64,000 nucleotides of DNA from Halorubrum trapanicum (GCF_017873555.1 NZ_JAGGKE010000013.1:20880-84879), one strand, 5' to 3'; counted from the stretch's first letter, positions 20,034 through 29,872 are shown. Notes: a model not told the origin generated them from the sequence alone. Numbers and translations are program-made.

Positions 20034-20488
20034 GGTTCCTCGTTCGCGTACTGGTAGGTCGGACGGACGTCCTCGAGGAGCTCTTCGACGATTTCCCAGA
20101 GAACCAGGGAAGGGGTCTCGTGTTCGAATGTAATCTCCCAGCGATCCTCCGTATCGGCGACTGAGTACTGGAAATGCGCCCGTCCGAGATCGGGATGGTC
20201 CTCGTCCTGGTGCCAGCCGGCGTGAAAGCCCGTGTTCGGGTCGGTGTAGTTGATACGGAACCAATCGTGAGGGTCCTGCCGATACCACTTGACGGTCAGC
20301 TCCGGCGAATCAGGGCCTGTCGGGGGATCCAGACGGGCCGGATCGAAAATCGCCCGCAGCTGCTTGGCCTCGATATCGTCAGGAACGTACTCGACGGCCG
20401 TGATCTGGGGAACACGGTCGAGGACGTCCCGCTTCAATTGGGTGTAGAGGTTCGCGTTCGGATCACCACCTGGATGCGGGACCGACAT
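20030..20488 (-). CDS. Hypothetical protein, possibly TumE-like
   Basis: 152 residues, acidic, with KRDVLDRVPQITAVEYVPDD, DWFRINYTDPNTGFHAGWHQ, DEDHPDLGRAHFQYS and a C-terminal helix VLWEIVEELLEDV. The His/Trp/Tyr spacing reminds me of TumE-like (DUF6516) toxins, but I cannot verify this. It lies between a winged-helix gene (3 bp gap) and the integrase (4 bp overlap), so it is part of one operon. A toxin-like or integrase-accessory role is inference. Confidence 0.65.
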   Translation of the reverse strand: MSVPHPGGDPNANLYTQLKRDVLDRVPQITAVEYVPDDIEAKQLRAIFDPARLDPPTGPDSPELTVKWYRQDPHDWFRINYTDPNTGFHAGWHQDEDHPDLGRAHFQYSVADTEDRWEITFEHETPSLVLWEIVEELLEDVRPTYQYANEEP

Positions 20489-20491
20489 TCG

Positions 20492-21031
20492 TTAGCTGCT
20501 GGCCTCAGCGGGCTCTGTCGTCGGAGCGAGGAAGTCCCATTCGCGGATGGCGAAGCCAACGATCTGGATACGCCGCTGAAGGTGCTCCCACTCGCGGGCA
20601 ATCTCACGGCGACGATCTTCCTCCTCAGCGTCAAGAGACTCGTCAGCGAGCGTCCCGCGAAGCTGGTTCGGTGACTCGACCTCGAATTCATTCTCCCAGT
20701 CGCGAATCTGCGTCTTCATATCGGCGAGACGGTCCGTGAGTTCCTCGACAGTGTGCCCGCTGTCTCGAAGCCGCATCGCCTCCTGCATTGCTTGGCGGCG
20801 GTAATCAGGGTAATACGTGGTGTGAGTCCCGCTTTCGTCACGGTGGAGGATGCCATCGTCGACGAGCCGATCGAGGACGCGTTTGGTCGGCTCGTGTGAC
20901 CAGCCCGCTTCCGAGGCGATCCAGTTCGCCGTCTGAGGCTCCGAAAGCTGCCGGGCGGTCATCCTCACGCGGTCTTCACCCGTGGTCTGGCGTTCCATCA
21001 GGCCCTCGGAGTTCGATTCGTCTTCGGACAT
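20492..21031 (-). CDS. Winged-helix regulator of the recombinase operon
   Basis: 179 residues from the ATG at 21031 (MSEDESNSEG). A winged helix-turn-helix (RQLSEPQTANWIASEAGWSH, VLDRLVDDGILHRDES) precedes a long helical, charged region (about 85-160) that may be a coiled coil. It is the first gene of a three-gene operon ending in the integrase. It may act as operon repressor or as antitoxin to the next protein. Function is unproven. Confidence 0.75.
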   Translation of the reverse strand: MSEDESNSEGLMERQTTGEDRVRMTARQLSEPQTANWIASEAGWSHEPTKRVLDRLVDDGILHRDESGTHTTYYPDYRRQAMQEAMRLRDSGHTVEELTDRLADMKTQIRDWENEFEVESPNQLRGTLADESLDAEEEDRRREIAREWEHLQRRIQIVGFAIREWDFLAPTTEPAEASS

Positions 21032-21240
21032 ACAACAACGTTCGCGCTTTATCTTAATATAGGTTGAGGTCATTAGTTCTATATCGAATGCGTTTCTTCG
21101 CCATCGCCTCGACCTCGGCTGAGGAGAGTCAGAGAAATCTCAAACCCCGTTCTTGGCAGTTCTACCCCGGGGGAAGCGCCGTCGTGAGGCGGTTGCAGCA
21201 TTCGTGCTTCACCGACGGCGGCGGGGTACTTCAAACTGGT

Positions 21241-21262
21241 CGTGATTACTATACTAATCACG
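21241..21262. repeat. Palindrome upstream of the recombinase operon
   Basis: Cgtgatta and taatcacg arms separated by ctatac. Bases 21248-21261 are the exact reverse complement of 18782-18795. It could be an integrase core site or an operator for the winged-helix gene 210 bp away. Confidence 0.5.
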
Positions 21263-21560
21263 TCCAGTTGTTGTTTTGGGCGTACTAGCCAAATTCAGCG
21301 GTCTCAGCCTACAATTCCGCTATTCGGAGATATATAAACTTCATATGGCTATACCAATTCGTGGGCGGGGAAGTTGAGACTACGGCGGCTATAGCACCGC
21401 TGGTATGCACGATATCAGCCGAACCACCGAACTTGACACGGTTCACACTCGGGCCGGGACACCACTTCCAGTTAGTATCCCAACTAGAACTGCGTATTTG
21501 AAGAGATCAGAACAGCGCTGCCGCTCGTTACTCCTGTTCTCACTGGCTCAATATCGCCGA
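21263..21560. other. Intergenic stretch beside a transposase gene
   Basis: No gene recognised. It probably includes the 3' end of the IS that carries the transposase at 21561-23363. I could not define its inverted repeat by eye. Confidence 0.3.
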
Positions 21561-23363
21561 TTACCCGACTCCAGTTTCCTTCTTCAACAGTGTGAGCGTA
21601 TTGTCCGCAGTCACAATCGGGGAATGCTCGTACTCACCCGTCAACTCGACTTGCACGAGGAGGTCGACGGCCCGCCAGATTGAGTACAGCAGACAGGCGA
21701 ACGCGAAGTAGAAGAATCGCAGTACGAAGTTCTTCGAGGTTGTCGCGGCCATGAACCGCTTAATGCTCCGGTAGCCGCTCTCGATCTCCCAGCGATAGCC
21801 GTACTCACTCAGCAGTCCCACATTACCGTTGCACATGAACACCGAATACTGCCGGTGGTCAGTGTGTTCAGAATTCTCGTTTCGACGGTACACGAGCGTC
21901 GTCTGGTGCCACTCATTCTTGCCCAAGTGGAGCTTACGGTCGTTCACGTATCGATCTGTCTCACTCTTCAAGAGTCGTTTCGCCTGGGCTCTCTCGCTCG
22001 TGTGCATCCGCTTTGGGACGACGTACGTGAGCCCGCGTTGGCTAATCATCTCCAAGACGTGTTGGCTGTCGAATTCTCTGTCCATCAGCACGCTGTCGAC
22101 GTGGACGAGGTCCTCAGCCGAGTCAAGTAGATCCTCGACAATTTCCAGCCGACTCTCGCCACGCCGCACCGGCCTTGCGTCTAAGACAATCGGGACCGCA
22201 TTACCGACGAGCTGGACGGTCGCCCACTGATAGGCGTATTCGTCGGTCTTCTCTTTTGTCCCGATGATCTCATCCTCGTGACCTGTTCTATCACCGGTGA
22301 AGGGCTCAGCTTCAGTGATGTCGATGGCCACGATTCCGGCTCGGAAGAACTGCTCTGTCTCCGCGACTTCATCCAATAGCCGTTTCACGGCCTGACGGTA
22401 CATCTCACGAATCTCCGCTATCGAGAGGTCACGAATCTGATCACGATGGGCGTGCCCCAGAGGTGTCCGACTACGCGTCGACTCGTAGATGAAGCTCCGA
22501 GCCCCCTCATTGGCAGCTAAGTTCTCGCGGAGGCCGAGATAGGTCTGTAAGTCCCAGTAGGCATTCTCGTGGATCTCACAGCCCTCTCCGCGATCCATCG
22601 AGAACGCCGGGAAGACAACGCGACTGACGTGATCCGTGATCGTTCCCGCCTGTTCCAGCACGGTCTGCTCGTCCGGATCGGAGTCTCCGGTACTGTCTCC
22701 TCGCTGAGGGAGCGTCCTGTCCGGGTCACGCGGAACGCTCACACCCGCGTTTTGGGCATTGATCAGGGCCGTCCGGGCAGCCGTCTCAACCGTCTCGCGT
22801 AACTCACCCGTGAAGCGCTCGTGCCAGCTACGCCAGAGCGTCGACTGATTCGGAACGCTCTCGAGTCCGAGTTGCTCACGCAATTCAGGGTGGCACTCGA
22901 GGAATTCGACGAGTGCTGTCTCGTGGTCCCATCCGTGGAGTTCTTTCAACATGAACACTCGAAAGAGGGTGTCCATCTCGTAGCTCGTCGATCCCGCATA
23001 GCGGTCATGGGTCTCGAATTTGAAGTAAGCGAGCGGCAGCGAACAGACGAACTTTTCGACCGAGTTGTGGCACTCGTGGCAGAACCACGTCTCCGAAATC
23101 GTCCGAACATCTGATTCCAGTCCCGCGAGCGACGTTCGGTCATACAGTGGTGTCGAATCATACGCCGGCCACTCAACGTACGATCGCTGAGCGATACGTC
23201 GAAAGATCGTTCGACGAGACTCGGGAGTCGAAGCCACTACGAGATACTGACTCGGACACGCAGAAGTCCTCGTCCATCTCGATAAGAGACATCGAGATTG
23301 GGGAAGGTCGGTACTCGCTAGGGGAGAGAGATTAGTTCCGCAATCCGGTTCCAGGGGGAACAC
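21561..23363 (-). CDS. Large DDE transposase
   Basis: Up to 600 residues; the true start may lie further inside. A zinc-like FCHECHNS segment near 93 is followed by helices and a DDE core: VAIDITEAEPF, DSVLMDREFDSQHV and YGYRWEIESGYRSIKRF (the YxxE-xxYR-xxK arrangement of IS4-like enzymes). The frame is intact. It is longer than typical IS4 transposases because of an Asp-rich insert (about 205-235). Family assignment within IS4/ISNCY is uncertain. Confidence 0.75.
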   Translation of the reverse strand: MFPLEPDCGTNLSPLASTDLPQSRCLLSRWTRTSACPSQYLVVASTPESRRTIFRRIAQRSYVEWPAYDSTPLYDRTSLAGLESDVRTISETWFCHECHNSVEKFVCSLPLAYFKFETHDRYAGSTSYEMDTLFRVFMLKELHGWDHETALVEFLECHPELREQLGLESVPNQSTLWRSWHERFTGELRETVETAARTALINAQNAGVSVPRDPDRTLPQRGDSTGDSDPDEQTVLEQAGTITDHVSRVVFPAFSMDRGEGCEIHENAYWDLQTYLGLRENLAANEGARSFIYESTRSRTPLGHAHRDQIRDLSIAEIREMYRQAVKRLLDEVAETEQFFRAGIVAIDITEAEPFTGDRTGHEDEIIGTKEKTDEYAYQWATVQLVGNAVPIVLDARPVRRGESRLEIVEDLLDSAEDLVHVDSVLMDREFDSQHVLEMISQRGLTYVVPKRMHTSERAQAKRLLKSETDRYVNDRKLHLGKNEWHQTTLVYRRNENSEHTDHRQYSVFMCNGNVGLLSEYGYRWEIESGYRSIKRFMAATTSKNFVLRFFYFAFACLLYSIWRAVDLLVQVELTGEYEHSPIVTADNTLTLLKKETGVG

Positions 23364-23391
23364 ATTTCCTCCACATGCCTCTAGTCGGACT

Positions 23392-23721
23392 ATGGCTCAC
23401 GAGTGCGACGATTGCGGGGAGTCGTTCGAGACACTCACTCATCTCCGACTTCACGACTGTGGCGATGTCCAATCGGACACGTTCTCGACCTCGACCGATT
23501 CGGGGAGGTCTAAATCTGACTCATCTCCAAGCCAAAAACGGAACAAAGAGGTTGCCGAACTCGATAACCTGCTTGATCGTTTCTCCGACGGTGACGTGGA
23601 TGCCCTACACTACGCAGTCGTCGAATTCGAAGCAGCACTCTCGACTGCAGTCGAGGAAGACAGCAGTGGAGATACGTTTCGGGACGTCTTCTGGGGCTCT
23701 GTTGAAATCCTCAACAAATGA
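23392..23721 (+). pseudogene. C2H2 zinc-finger protein truncated by an IS end
   Basis: It starts with HECDDCGESFETLTHLRLHDC, a C2H2-type finger at residues 2-23, then a Ser/Asp linker and a helical acidic part. The last codons (from 23695) are read from the IS terminus ggctctgttgaaatcctc, so the native C-terminus is missing. Related intact haloarchaeal proteins are expected to be longer. A stable shortened product is possible. Confidence 0.6.
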
Positions 23722-24243
23722 TATATTCTGGCCCGGTTGCGGTCAACACAGGGAGTTAACCTACCTAAAGCCGACCGATTTTCTCGGGTGTAAGTATTTG
23801 TCGGAGCACTATGGATTATTCATATGGCGATGTCCTCCAAGACCCTCAATGTGGGATTGCGTGATGTCGGTTTCTCCCTCCTGTGTATCGTGTCGGTCGC
23901 CGCGATACTGCCCGTACAATTCGTCTCACTGATCGTCTTCGATACCATCGGACTCGACCAATTCATTCCCAGTACAGTGATTTATACGGTGGTGCCTGCT
24001 GTAGTGGTGACTGCTATTCCGGCAATCGTGGCCGCTCGTCAATACAACCGTCGGGGTTCGCAGGTGATTACGGCGGTAGTGTTCATCGCCGCGATCCTCG
24101 CCTCTATCCTCGTGTGGAGCGGGTTCTTCGTCATCGGATAGCGACGAAACACACGCAGCTCTCACCAACCGGCTGTTTCAGCCTATCGTATCTCTGAAGA
24201 ATGTGGGTTCAACAGAGCCGGATATGTGGCTCTGTTGAAATCC
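23695..24243. mobile_element. IS5-type termini, including an abutted end-to-end junction
   Basis: A left-type end is at 23695-23712. An opposite end ttcaacagagcc at 24208-24219, an 8-bp spacer ggatatgt, and another left-type end ggctctgttgaaatcc at 24228-24243 follow. No transposase lies between. It may be a remnant of two insertions or an IS-circle-like junction. Confidence 0.55.
23824..24141 (+). CDS. Small three-helix membrane protein
   Basis: 105 residues with hydrophobic segments at about 13-35, 47-68 and 80-103 and a basic loop AARQYNRRGSQ. It lies between IS5-type ends. Function unknown. It may be a passenger or a leftover chromosomal gene. Only base composition and the membrane pattern support it as coding. 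Confidence 0.45.
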   Translation: MAMSSKTLNVGLRDVGFSLLCIVSVAAILPVQFVSLIVFDTIGLDQFIPSTVIYTVVPAVVVTAIPAIVAARQYNRRGSQVITAVVFIAAILASILVWSGFFVIG

Positions 24244-24296
24244 TTTTCTTCAGATATGTTCTCGTCTGAGATAGCCGGTTACTGAATAGTGTGAAG

Positions 24297-24951
24297 TTAT
24301 CGATTGATTTCGAGTGTCCACTCATCATACGCTTCGATATACACCCACCCAGCGCCGTCGTAGGTTTCGGTCGTTTCTCCTTCAAATGAGCTATCCGTTT
24401 CGAAGAGGGGTTTACGAGGGTTGCCGTGAGGGCCGAGAATACGAGCGACAAACCGGCCCTCCCCGGAATACGTTGCATTGATCGATGTTTGTCCAGTGAA
24501 CTCATATGGACGCGTAATCTGGCCACTCGCCGGATAGCGATGCCGGAAGAGAGAACACATCCTCCTGACTGGGACGTGGTTGCTCAACACGAAGGTGCCA
24601 GTCACCGGTTGCGGTAACCTCTATGACGTATTCAGCATCATATGTCCCTTCTGCCCACCGACCTTCGACAGCGCCCTCTCGATCTACGAGTACGAGTGAG
24701 TGTGAGGCCTCCTCAGAGCGCAGTTCGACAGTGAAATCGCTGTCGCCGTCGTGCTCGTATTCGACTGCAAAGAAGCCACCTTCGTTACGTACCTCCTCAA
24801 TTATCGTAGGACCTTCACCGTCGAACAATTGTGGGTTTGGATCCTCGAACACTTCTCTCTGCTCACTCTCATCGGAATCATCCCGAAAGCATCCGGCAAT
24901 CGCAAGACTAAGACTCAACCCGCTCATCTGGAGAAGGTTCCGACGCTTCAT
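24297..24951 (-). pseudogene. Frameshifted lipoprotein
   Basis: The first part (24951 to about 24520) encodes MKRRNLLQMSGLSLSLAIAG followed by Cys, a Tat/lipobox-type start, then an acidic beta-rich domain. A small insertion near 24525-24540, where ccggc is repeated, shifts the frame. The homologous reading continues in another frame with GQITRPYEFTGQTS to WVYIEAYDEWTLEI, ending at 24297. An IS end lies just beyond the stop. Unknown extracellular function. Confidence 0.65.
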
Positions 24952-25241
24952 ATTAGACTGATTGGACTGGGAAGTGAAATGTCTTCTCGGTTGTCCTGAT
25001 TCGCTGTATACTTCATCTGTACTGAGCGATTCATGAGTCCCCTGTACTGAGCGATTGAGGATGAAAAACTATCAACTTCAGAGGGTTTCAACCTACACGT
25101 CAAAACGGCGCCACCGACGTACCGACGTTCATCACCGAGAGCCGAACTGTCGCAGAATCCTTTCCAGTTGAAGAGCACCAACAGCTGTTCAGCGCCGAGT
25201 ACCACGACTTGACAGCGTGAAAGACAGTTGCTGAACCCTTT

Positions 25242-26477
25242 CTACGAGTAACCTGGCTCTGGAGCTCGCCATGCAACCACGATTCCACAGATAGCGACGA
25301 CTCCAGCGAGTAGAAATGCCGTATCGAACCCCGCTCGGTCGACAACAACGCCGCCTACAATCGGGGCAAGGAACGCCCCCGCTAACCCGACACTCGTCTG
25401 GAACGCGACGGCTGTCGCAGCGACTCTTGAATCGACGACTTCCCGGACATACGTGAAAGACAGCCCCAGCGTAAGCTGAACCGCGAACCCGGTGAGCAGC
25501 AGGAGCGCAACGAGTAATGGAAGTGACCGAAACTGAGTGAACACCAATACGAGCGGAGCAGCAGCTGCGAAGGACCCGAAAACGATGGGTTGGCGGCGAC
25601 CACCGAAGACGCGGTCAGACAGGAGGCCACTACTGATTCTAGAGACGACCCCGATTGCGGGGAACACTGCCACCAGGAGTCCACTCACAGCGAGTGACAG
25701 GCCAACCTCGGTCGTGAGATACGACGCGCCCCAGCTATTCACGAACAAGTACAGCGAATAGCCGAGAAACCCGAGCAATCCGACAGACCAGACCTCCCGG
25801 TTCCGAAGAACTGCACCAAACTCCTGAACCGAGGGGGCATCTCCCTGACTCGTCCCGATCCCTCGACTTGCTGGCCAGAATACGATGAGACCCATGACTG
25901 TGAGCCCCGTGAACGCAATAAAGATTGTAGGCCACCCGAATCGATGCGCAATGAGTGGCCCGGTTCCTTGACCGAGCGCGAATCCGATCGGGCCACTTGC
26001 GGTGAAAATGCCGACAGCGGTTGCTCGATTCCCGCTAGTCGCTGCTCGACTCACGATATCGATGCCAGCGTTCCACACGACGACGTAGGCGACCCCCCCA
26101 AGCGCTCGCGACGCAATCACTGATCGGTAGTTCCCTTGCCGTCCAGCGATCCATCCCCACGTTCCGGCGACAAGTAGTGTGAGAACGGCGAGTGCCATCA
26201 CGTTTCTAGAGTCTGTCCGGTCAAGCACCGCACCAACTGGAAGGCTTGCAATCACTGCAGTACCGAACATGACTCCAACGAGGAAGCCTGCGATTGTTGG
26301 CCCGATACCCAGCGAGTCACGAATAAGCGGGGAGACGCTCGCGGGCACAATCTCGTAGGCTGCCAACCCTGTCGAGATGAGGCTCGCGCCGGCGACGATA
26401 CCCCACGTTGACTGATGTTTCTGGTGTGGATCGCTATTAGTGGGTTCTTGATGCTGGGGGGTCGGTTGGGTAGTCAT
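25242..26477 (-). CDS. MFS transporter
   Basis: 411 residues, twelve predicted membrane helices. Features are a His/Pro/Gln-rich N-terminus, ALGGVAYVVVWNAG, a central loop with FGAVLRNREVWS, and the MFS motif LLSDRVFGGRRQP between helices. Proton-linked efflux or uptake of a small solute; substrate unknown. It is divergent from the Bat-like regulator at 26737 with 260 bp between, which could indicate control by that protein. Confidence 0.85.
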   Translation of the reverse strand: MTTQPTPQHQEPTNSDPHQKHQSTWGIVAGASLISTGLAAYEIVPASVSPLIRDSLGIGPTIAGFLVGVMFGTAVIASLPVGAVLDRTDSRNVMALAVLTLLVAGTWGWIAGRQGNYRSVIASRALGGVAYVVVWNAGIDIVSRAATSGNRATAVGIFTASGPIGFALGQGTGPLIAHRFGWPTIFIAFTGLTVMGLIVFWPASRGIGTSQGDAPSVQEFGAVLRNREVWSVGLLGFLGYSLYLFVNSWGASYLTTEVGLSLAVSGLLVAVFPAIGVVSRISSGLLSDRVFGGRRQPIVFGSFAAAAPLVLVFTQFRSLPLLVALLLLTGFAVQLTLGLSFTYVREVVDSRVAATAVAFQTSVGLAGAFLAPIVGGVVVDRAGFDTAFLLAGVVAICGIVVAWRAPEPGYS

Positions 26478-26630
26478 TACTCGAGAATGTGGACGGACGG
26501 TGAACCACGGAAATCGGGTATCGACAGGTGCCTGTAACGAATTCTGACGATAGTGTATCCATGTTATGTATCTCTCCGCATACCTTTAAGGGTTAGATGG
26601 TAAATCCTTTTATTCTCTTACTGTTAGATG

Positions 26631-26640
26631 GTTAACCACC
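26631..26640 (-). promoter_or_regulatory. Shared decamer GGTGGTTAAC, copy 1
   Basis: The reverse complement of the decamer at 29642-29651. Here it follows two gttagatggt repeats (26593, 26622) in the divergent region between the MFS gene and the Bat-like regulator. Confidence 0.3.
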
Positions 26641-26736
26641 AATGTACATTCATTCTGGCCTAGGCCAGCAGCAGAATTGGGGACGAATTCGAACCGGGCT
26701 CGAGGGAAGCGTTCCCTGTATTCAACTGATCGAATA

Positions 26737-29619
26737 ATGGTCGCTTCTCAATTAGTCCTCAATTCGTCGACGGTACTACTCGTCGGAACAAATAACTGGC
26801 TCACGCAATTCGCTGTTACGCTTGAGACACGGACTGACGCGACTGTACATACAGTTGGAACCAAGGCGGAAGCGAGTGATATAGTCCGAAATCGGACCAT
26901 TGACTGTCTCATCACCGGAGACACGCTCGAAGGGGCAACAGGGCTGGAACTCCTCAAGGAGATCCGCACCGAAACCACGACGCTCCCGGTCGTACTTTGT
27001 ACCGCCGCTGGGAGCGAAGCTATTGCCAGCGACGCTATCAAGGCTGGTGTCACGGATTACATCGTGCTCACGGAGCCGGTAGAAGAGATGACCGACGAAC
27101 TCATCGAACGAACCGAGCGTGCCGTCCGATCCGCACGGCGGACAGCCACGCGATGGGACCGGGCCAGACAGTTCGACGCCATATTCAACGATTCGCGGAC
27201 CGCGACGTGGGTGCTCGATCCTGCTGGCTCACTTGCGCGTGTGAACAAGACAGCACGGGAAATGAGCGATGTGGATGTTGAAACGATCGTCGGTGAACCG
27301 TTCTGGACGCTTCCGTGGTGGGCAAAGACCGGTACGAAGAGCACGGACGTACAACAAATCGTGGAGAACGCGTTCGATGGGAGATTCGGCAACGCGGTCG
27401 TCACACAGCCGCCACACGTCGAGGATCCACGCGTCATCGATCTCTCCGTGCGTCCAGTCGAGAACGAGCGTGGAGATCTCGTTTCAATCGTCGTTGAGGG
27501 CGTAGACATCACCGAGCGCGTCGATCTCGAACGCGACCTCCGACAATCAGAGGAGCTCCACCGCGTCACGCTCAACAACATGACCGATACCGTCCTCATC
27601 ACGAACGAGGCCGGCGAGTACACCTATGTTTGTCCCAACGTCCACTTCATCTTCGGCTACACGGCCGACGAGATTCACGAGCAAGGGACGATCGACAACC
27701 TCCTCGGTACGGACCTCTTCGACTGTGAGGAGCTCACAGAAGACGGCGTGCTTAAGAACATCGAGACGACCGCGACGGACAAAGCGGGTCGTGAGCACAC
27801 GCTTCTGATCAACGTTCGCGAGGTCTCGATTCAAGACGGGACGCTTCTCTTCAGCTGTCGGGATATCACGAAACGTAAGCAACGCGAGGAGGCGCTTGCG
27901 ACCCTCCAAGAGACCGCCCGTGATTTTCTGTACGCCGAAACGCATCAGGAAATCGCCCAGCATGTCGTCGACGACACACCTGTCGTCCTCGATCTGGATG
28001 CAAGTGCGTTCTATCTCTTTGATGCTGATGCCAACGAGCTTCGACCCACAGCGCACTCGGCGACGATGAAAGAACTCAACGGTCCGCTCCCCACCGTACA
28101 CGCCGACGGCGAAACACTTCCGGGTTACAGTTTCGTCGAGGACGAAGCGCTGTTTTTTGACGATGTTCATGAGGCAGACCGGCTCGAAAACCGGGTGACT
28201 GACCTCCGCAGTACAGCCTACATTCCACTCGGTAACCACGGCGTGTTCGTCGCTGGCTCGGACCGAGTCGGCGTCTTCGACGACGTAACCCGGGAACTGG
28301 CTGATCTTCTCGCTGCAACCGCCGAGGCAGCCCTTGACCGCGTCACACGCGAGTCCCGACTTCGAAAGCAAGATCGCACACTACAGGAACAAAACGAACA
28401 GCTGACCGAGCTGAATCGGATCAACGAGACAATCCGGGAGATCGATCAAGCTCTCGTGCAAGCGGAAACACGGGAGGAAATCGACCATACTGTCTGTGAG
28501 CTGTTGACCGGCGAGAACCGATTCCAATTCGCCTGGATCGGGACGATTGACCGGATAACTGACTCCGTCGAACCACGGGCTTGGGCAGGCAGCGAACAGG
28601 GATATCTGGATAGCCAAGCATTCGCTATCGACGCATCAGCTGGGGAGCCAGCCGGGCAAACCGCGGCCACTGGCGACGTGACGATAGTGACGAACGTCGC
28701 CGCTGGTCTCCGCGACGAGCCGTGGCGGAAGGCCGCACTGGCTCGTGACTACCTCTCTGTATTGAGCATCCCTCTCGTGTACAACGACCTTACGCACGGC
28801 GTGTTGACTGTCTACGCACCGACCCAGGACGCGTTCGACGACACGACGAAGGCTGTCCTCGCTGAACTCGGCGAAACTATCGCGTCTGCGCTCAGTGCTA
28901 TTGAACGAAAGAATGCACTGCTCACGACATCGGTGACGCGGGTCGAATTCGGCATCGATGATCCTGCGTTTATCCTTTCACGGCTCGCTCGAGACGCAGC
29001 GTGTACACTCTCGTATCGAGGTGGAGTCCAACAATCCACAGAGGGAAGTTACGTGTTTGTGACTGTCGACGACGGAGCAGTAACTGACGTTGTAGACGCC
29101 GCCTCGCAGTTGGTCGGGATTGACGACGTACAACAGATTAGTACGGATGGTGAGGGGAGTGTGCTCCGGTTGCGGCTTACCCAACCGTTTCTCGCTCTCG
29201 AGCTGGCCGATCATGGTGCTGTCTTCCACGAGGCAACCGCCGACCCGACATCCACAAGCCTCGTCATCGATATTCCGGACAGTATCGATGTCCGGACCAT
29301 CACCCAACTCGTCCGAGAGACGTTCTCCACCGTCGAACTCCGTTCGAAGCAGACGCTGGATCAGTCCATGGAACGCGACTTGTACTCGAAGTTCCTCGAG
29401 AAACTGACCTCACGGCAACTCGAGGTGATCCAGACGGCATACTACAGCGGGTTCTTCGAGTCACCACGCGAGAACACAGGCGAAGATGTTGCGGAGACAC
29501 TCGGAATCTCCCCTCCAGCATTTTATAAACACTCTCGGACTGTCCAGCGCAAACTGTTCGAAACGCTCTTCGAGGAGCACAATATCTCAATTTCGGGAAT
29601 CGAAGAGTTCAATAACTAA
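26737..29619 (+). CDS. Bat-like multidomain sensor and HTH_10 regulator
   Basis: 960 residues from the ATG at 26737. Order: a receiver-like domain (STVLLVGTNNWL, LLKEIRTETTTLPVVLC; about 8-140), two PAS domains (about 155-280 and 285-400), two GAF domains (about 410-560 and 580-740), a Bat assembly region and a C-terminal HTH_10 (LTSRQLEVIQTAYYSGFFES, then DVAETLGISPPAFYKHSRTV). It is probably a cytoplasmic redox, light or ligand-sensing transcription factor, as for the bacterio-opsin activator family. The shared decamer lies before this gene and the next unit. Confidence 0.85.
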   Translation: MVASQLVLNSSTVLLVGTNNWLTQFAVTLETRTDATVHTVGTKAEASDIVRNRTIDCLITGDTLEGATGLELLKEIRTETTTLPVVLCTAAGSEAIASDAIKAGVTDYIVLTEPVEEMTDELIERTERAVRSARRTATRWDRARQFDAIFNDSRTATWVLDPAGSLARVNKTAREMSDVDVETIVGEPFWTLPWWAKTGTKSTDVQQIVENAFDGRFGNAVVTQPPHVEDPRVIDLSVRPVENERGDLVSIVVEGVDITERVDLERDLRQSEELHRVTLNNMTDTVLITNEAGEYTYVCPNVHFIFGYTADEIHEQGTIDNLLGTDLFDCEELTEDGVLKNIETTATDKAGREHTLLINVREVSIQDGTLLFSCRDITKRKQREEALATLQETARDFLYAETHQEIAQHVVDDTPVVLDLDASAFYLFDADANELRPTAHSATMKELNGPLPTVHADGETLPGYSFVEDEALFFDDVHEADRLENRVTDLRSTAYIPLGNHGVFVAGSDRVGVFDDVTRELADLLAATAEAALDRVTRESRLRKQDRTLQEQNEQLTELNRINETIREIDQALVQAETREEIDHTVCELLTGENRFQFAWIGTIDRITDSVEPRAWAGSEQGYLDSQAFAIDASAGEPAGQTAATGDVTIVTNVAAGLRDEPWRKAALARDYLSVLSIPLVYNDLTHGVLTVYAPTQDAFDDTTKAVLAELGETIASALSAIERKNALLTTSVTRVEFGIDDPAFILSRLARDAACTLSYRGGVQQSTEGSYVFVTVDDGAVTDVVDAASQLVGIDDVQQISTDGEGSVLRLRLTQPFLALELADHGAVFHEATADPTSTSLVIDIPDSIDVRTITQLVRETFSTVELRSKQTLDQSMERDLYSKFLEKLTSRQLEVIQTAYYSGFFESPRENTGEDVAETLGISPPAFYKHSRTVQRKLFETLFEEHNISISGIEEFNN

Positions 29620-29641
29620 CTCCAAATTTCAGAGGGTGTTT

Positions 29642-29651
29642 GGTGGTTAAC
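29642..29651 (+). promoter_or_regulatory. Shared decamer GGTGGTTAAC, copy 2
   Basis: Lies 77 nt upstream of the zinc-ribbon/glutamate dehydrogenase unit; the same decamer, inverted, is upstream of the Bat-like gene. Candidate operator for that regulator. Confidence 0.3.
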
Positions 29652-29728
29652 AGCTGAATATTCCCTTATACACTTATTACACGTACATAGAGTGCCCTAT
29701 ATTACCGGCTGGCACTCGTGAACCCACT

Positions 29729-29872
29729 ATGATAGATGTCGACCCTGAATCAGACGAAAAAACCCCGTACGAGTGCTTCGAGTGTGGCAGCATCATCATC
29801 GCAGAAGACAGCCCAGGCCAATGTCCCGACTGTGGCGGCCCGATGCGAAACCGGCGAATGTCACTTGAATAA
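29729..29872 (+). CDS. Rubredoxin-like zinc-ribbon mini-protein
   Basis: 47 residues, [11 protein letters not shown]..., with ECFECG and QCPDCGG, two CxxCG knuckles that would bind zinc. Haloarchaea encode many such small proteins. Only 2 nt separate its stop from the glutamate dehydrogenase start, so the two are probably co-transcribed. The role is unknown; a protein-partner function is plausible. Confidence 0.75.
   Translation: MIDVDPESDEKTPYECFECGSIIIAEDSPGQCPDCGGPMRNRRMSLE

Noticed and set aside
23375..23932. 185-codon plus-strand ORF over the zinc-finger gene
   Set aside because: Alternative frame of the zinc-finger ORF and IS end; the C2H2 motif is in the other frame.
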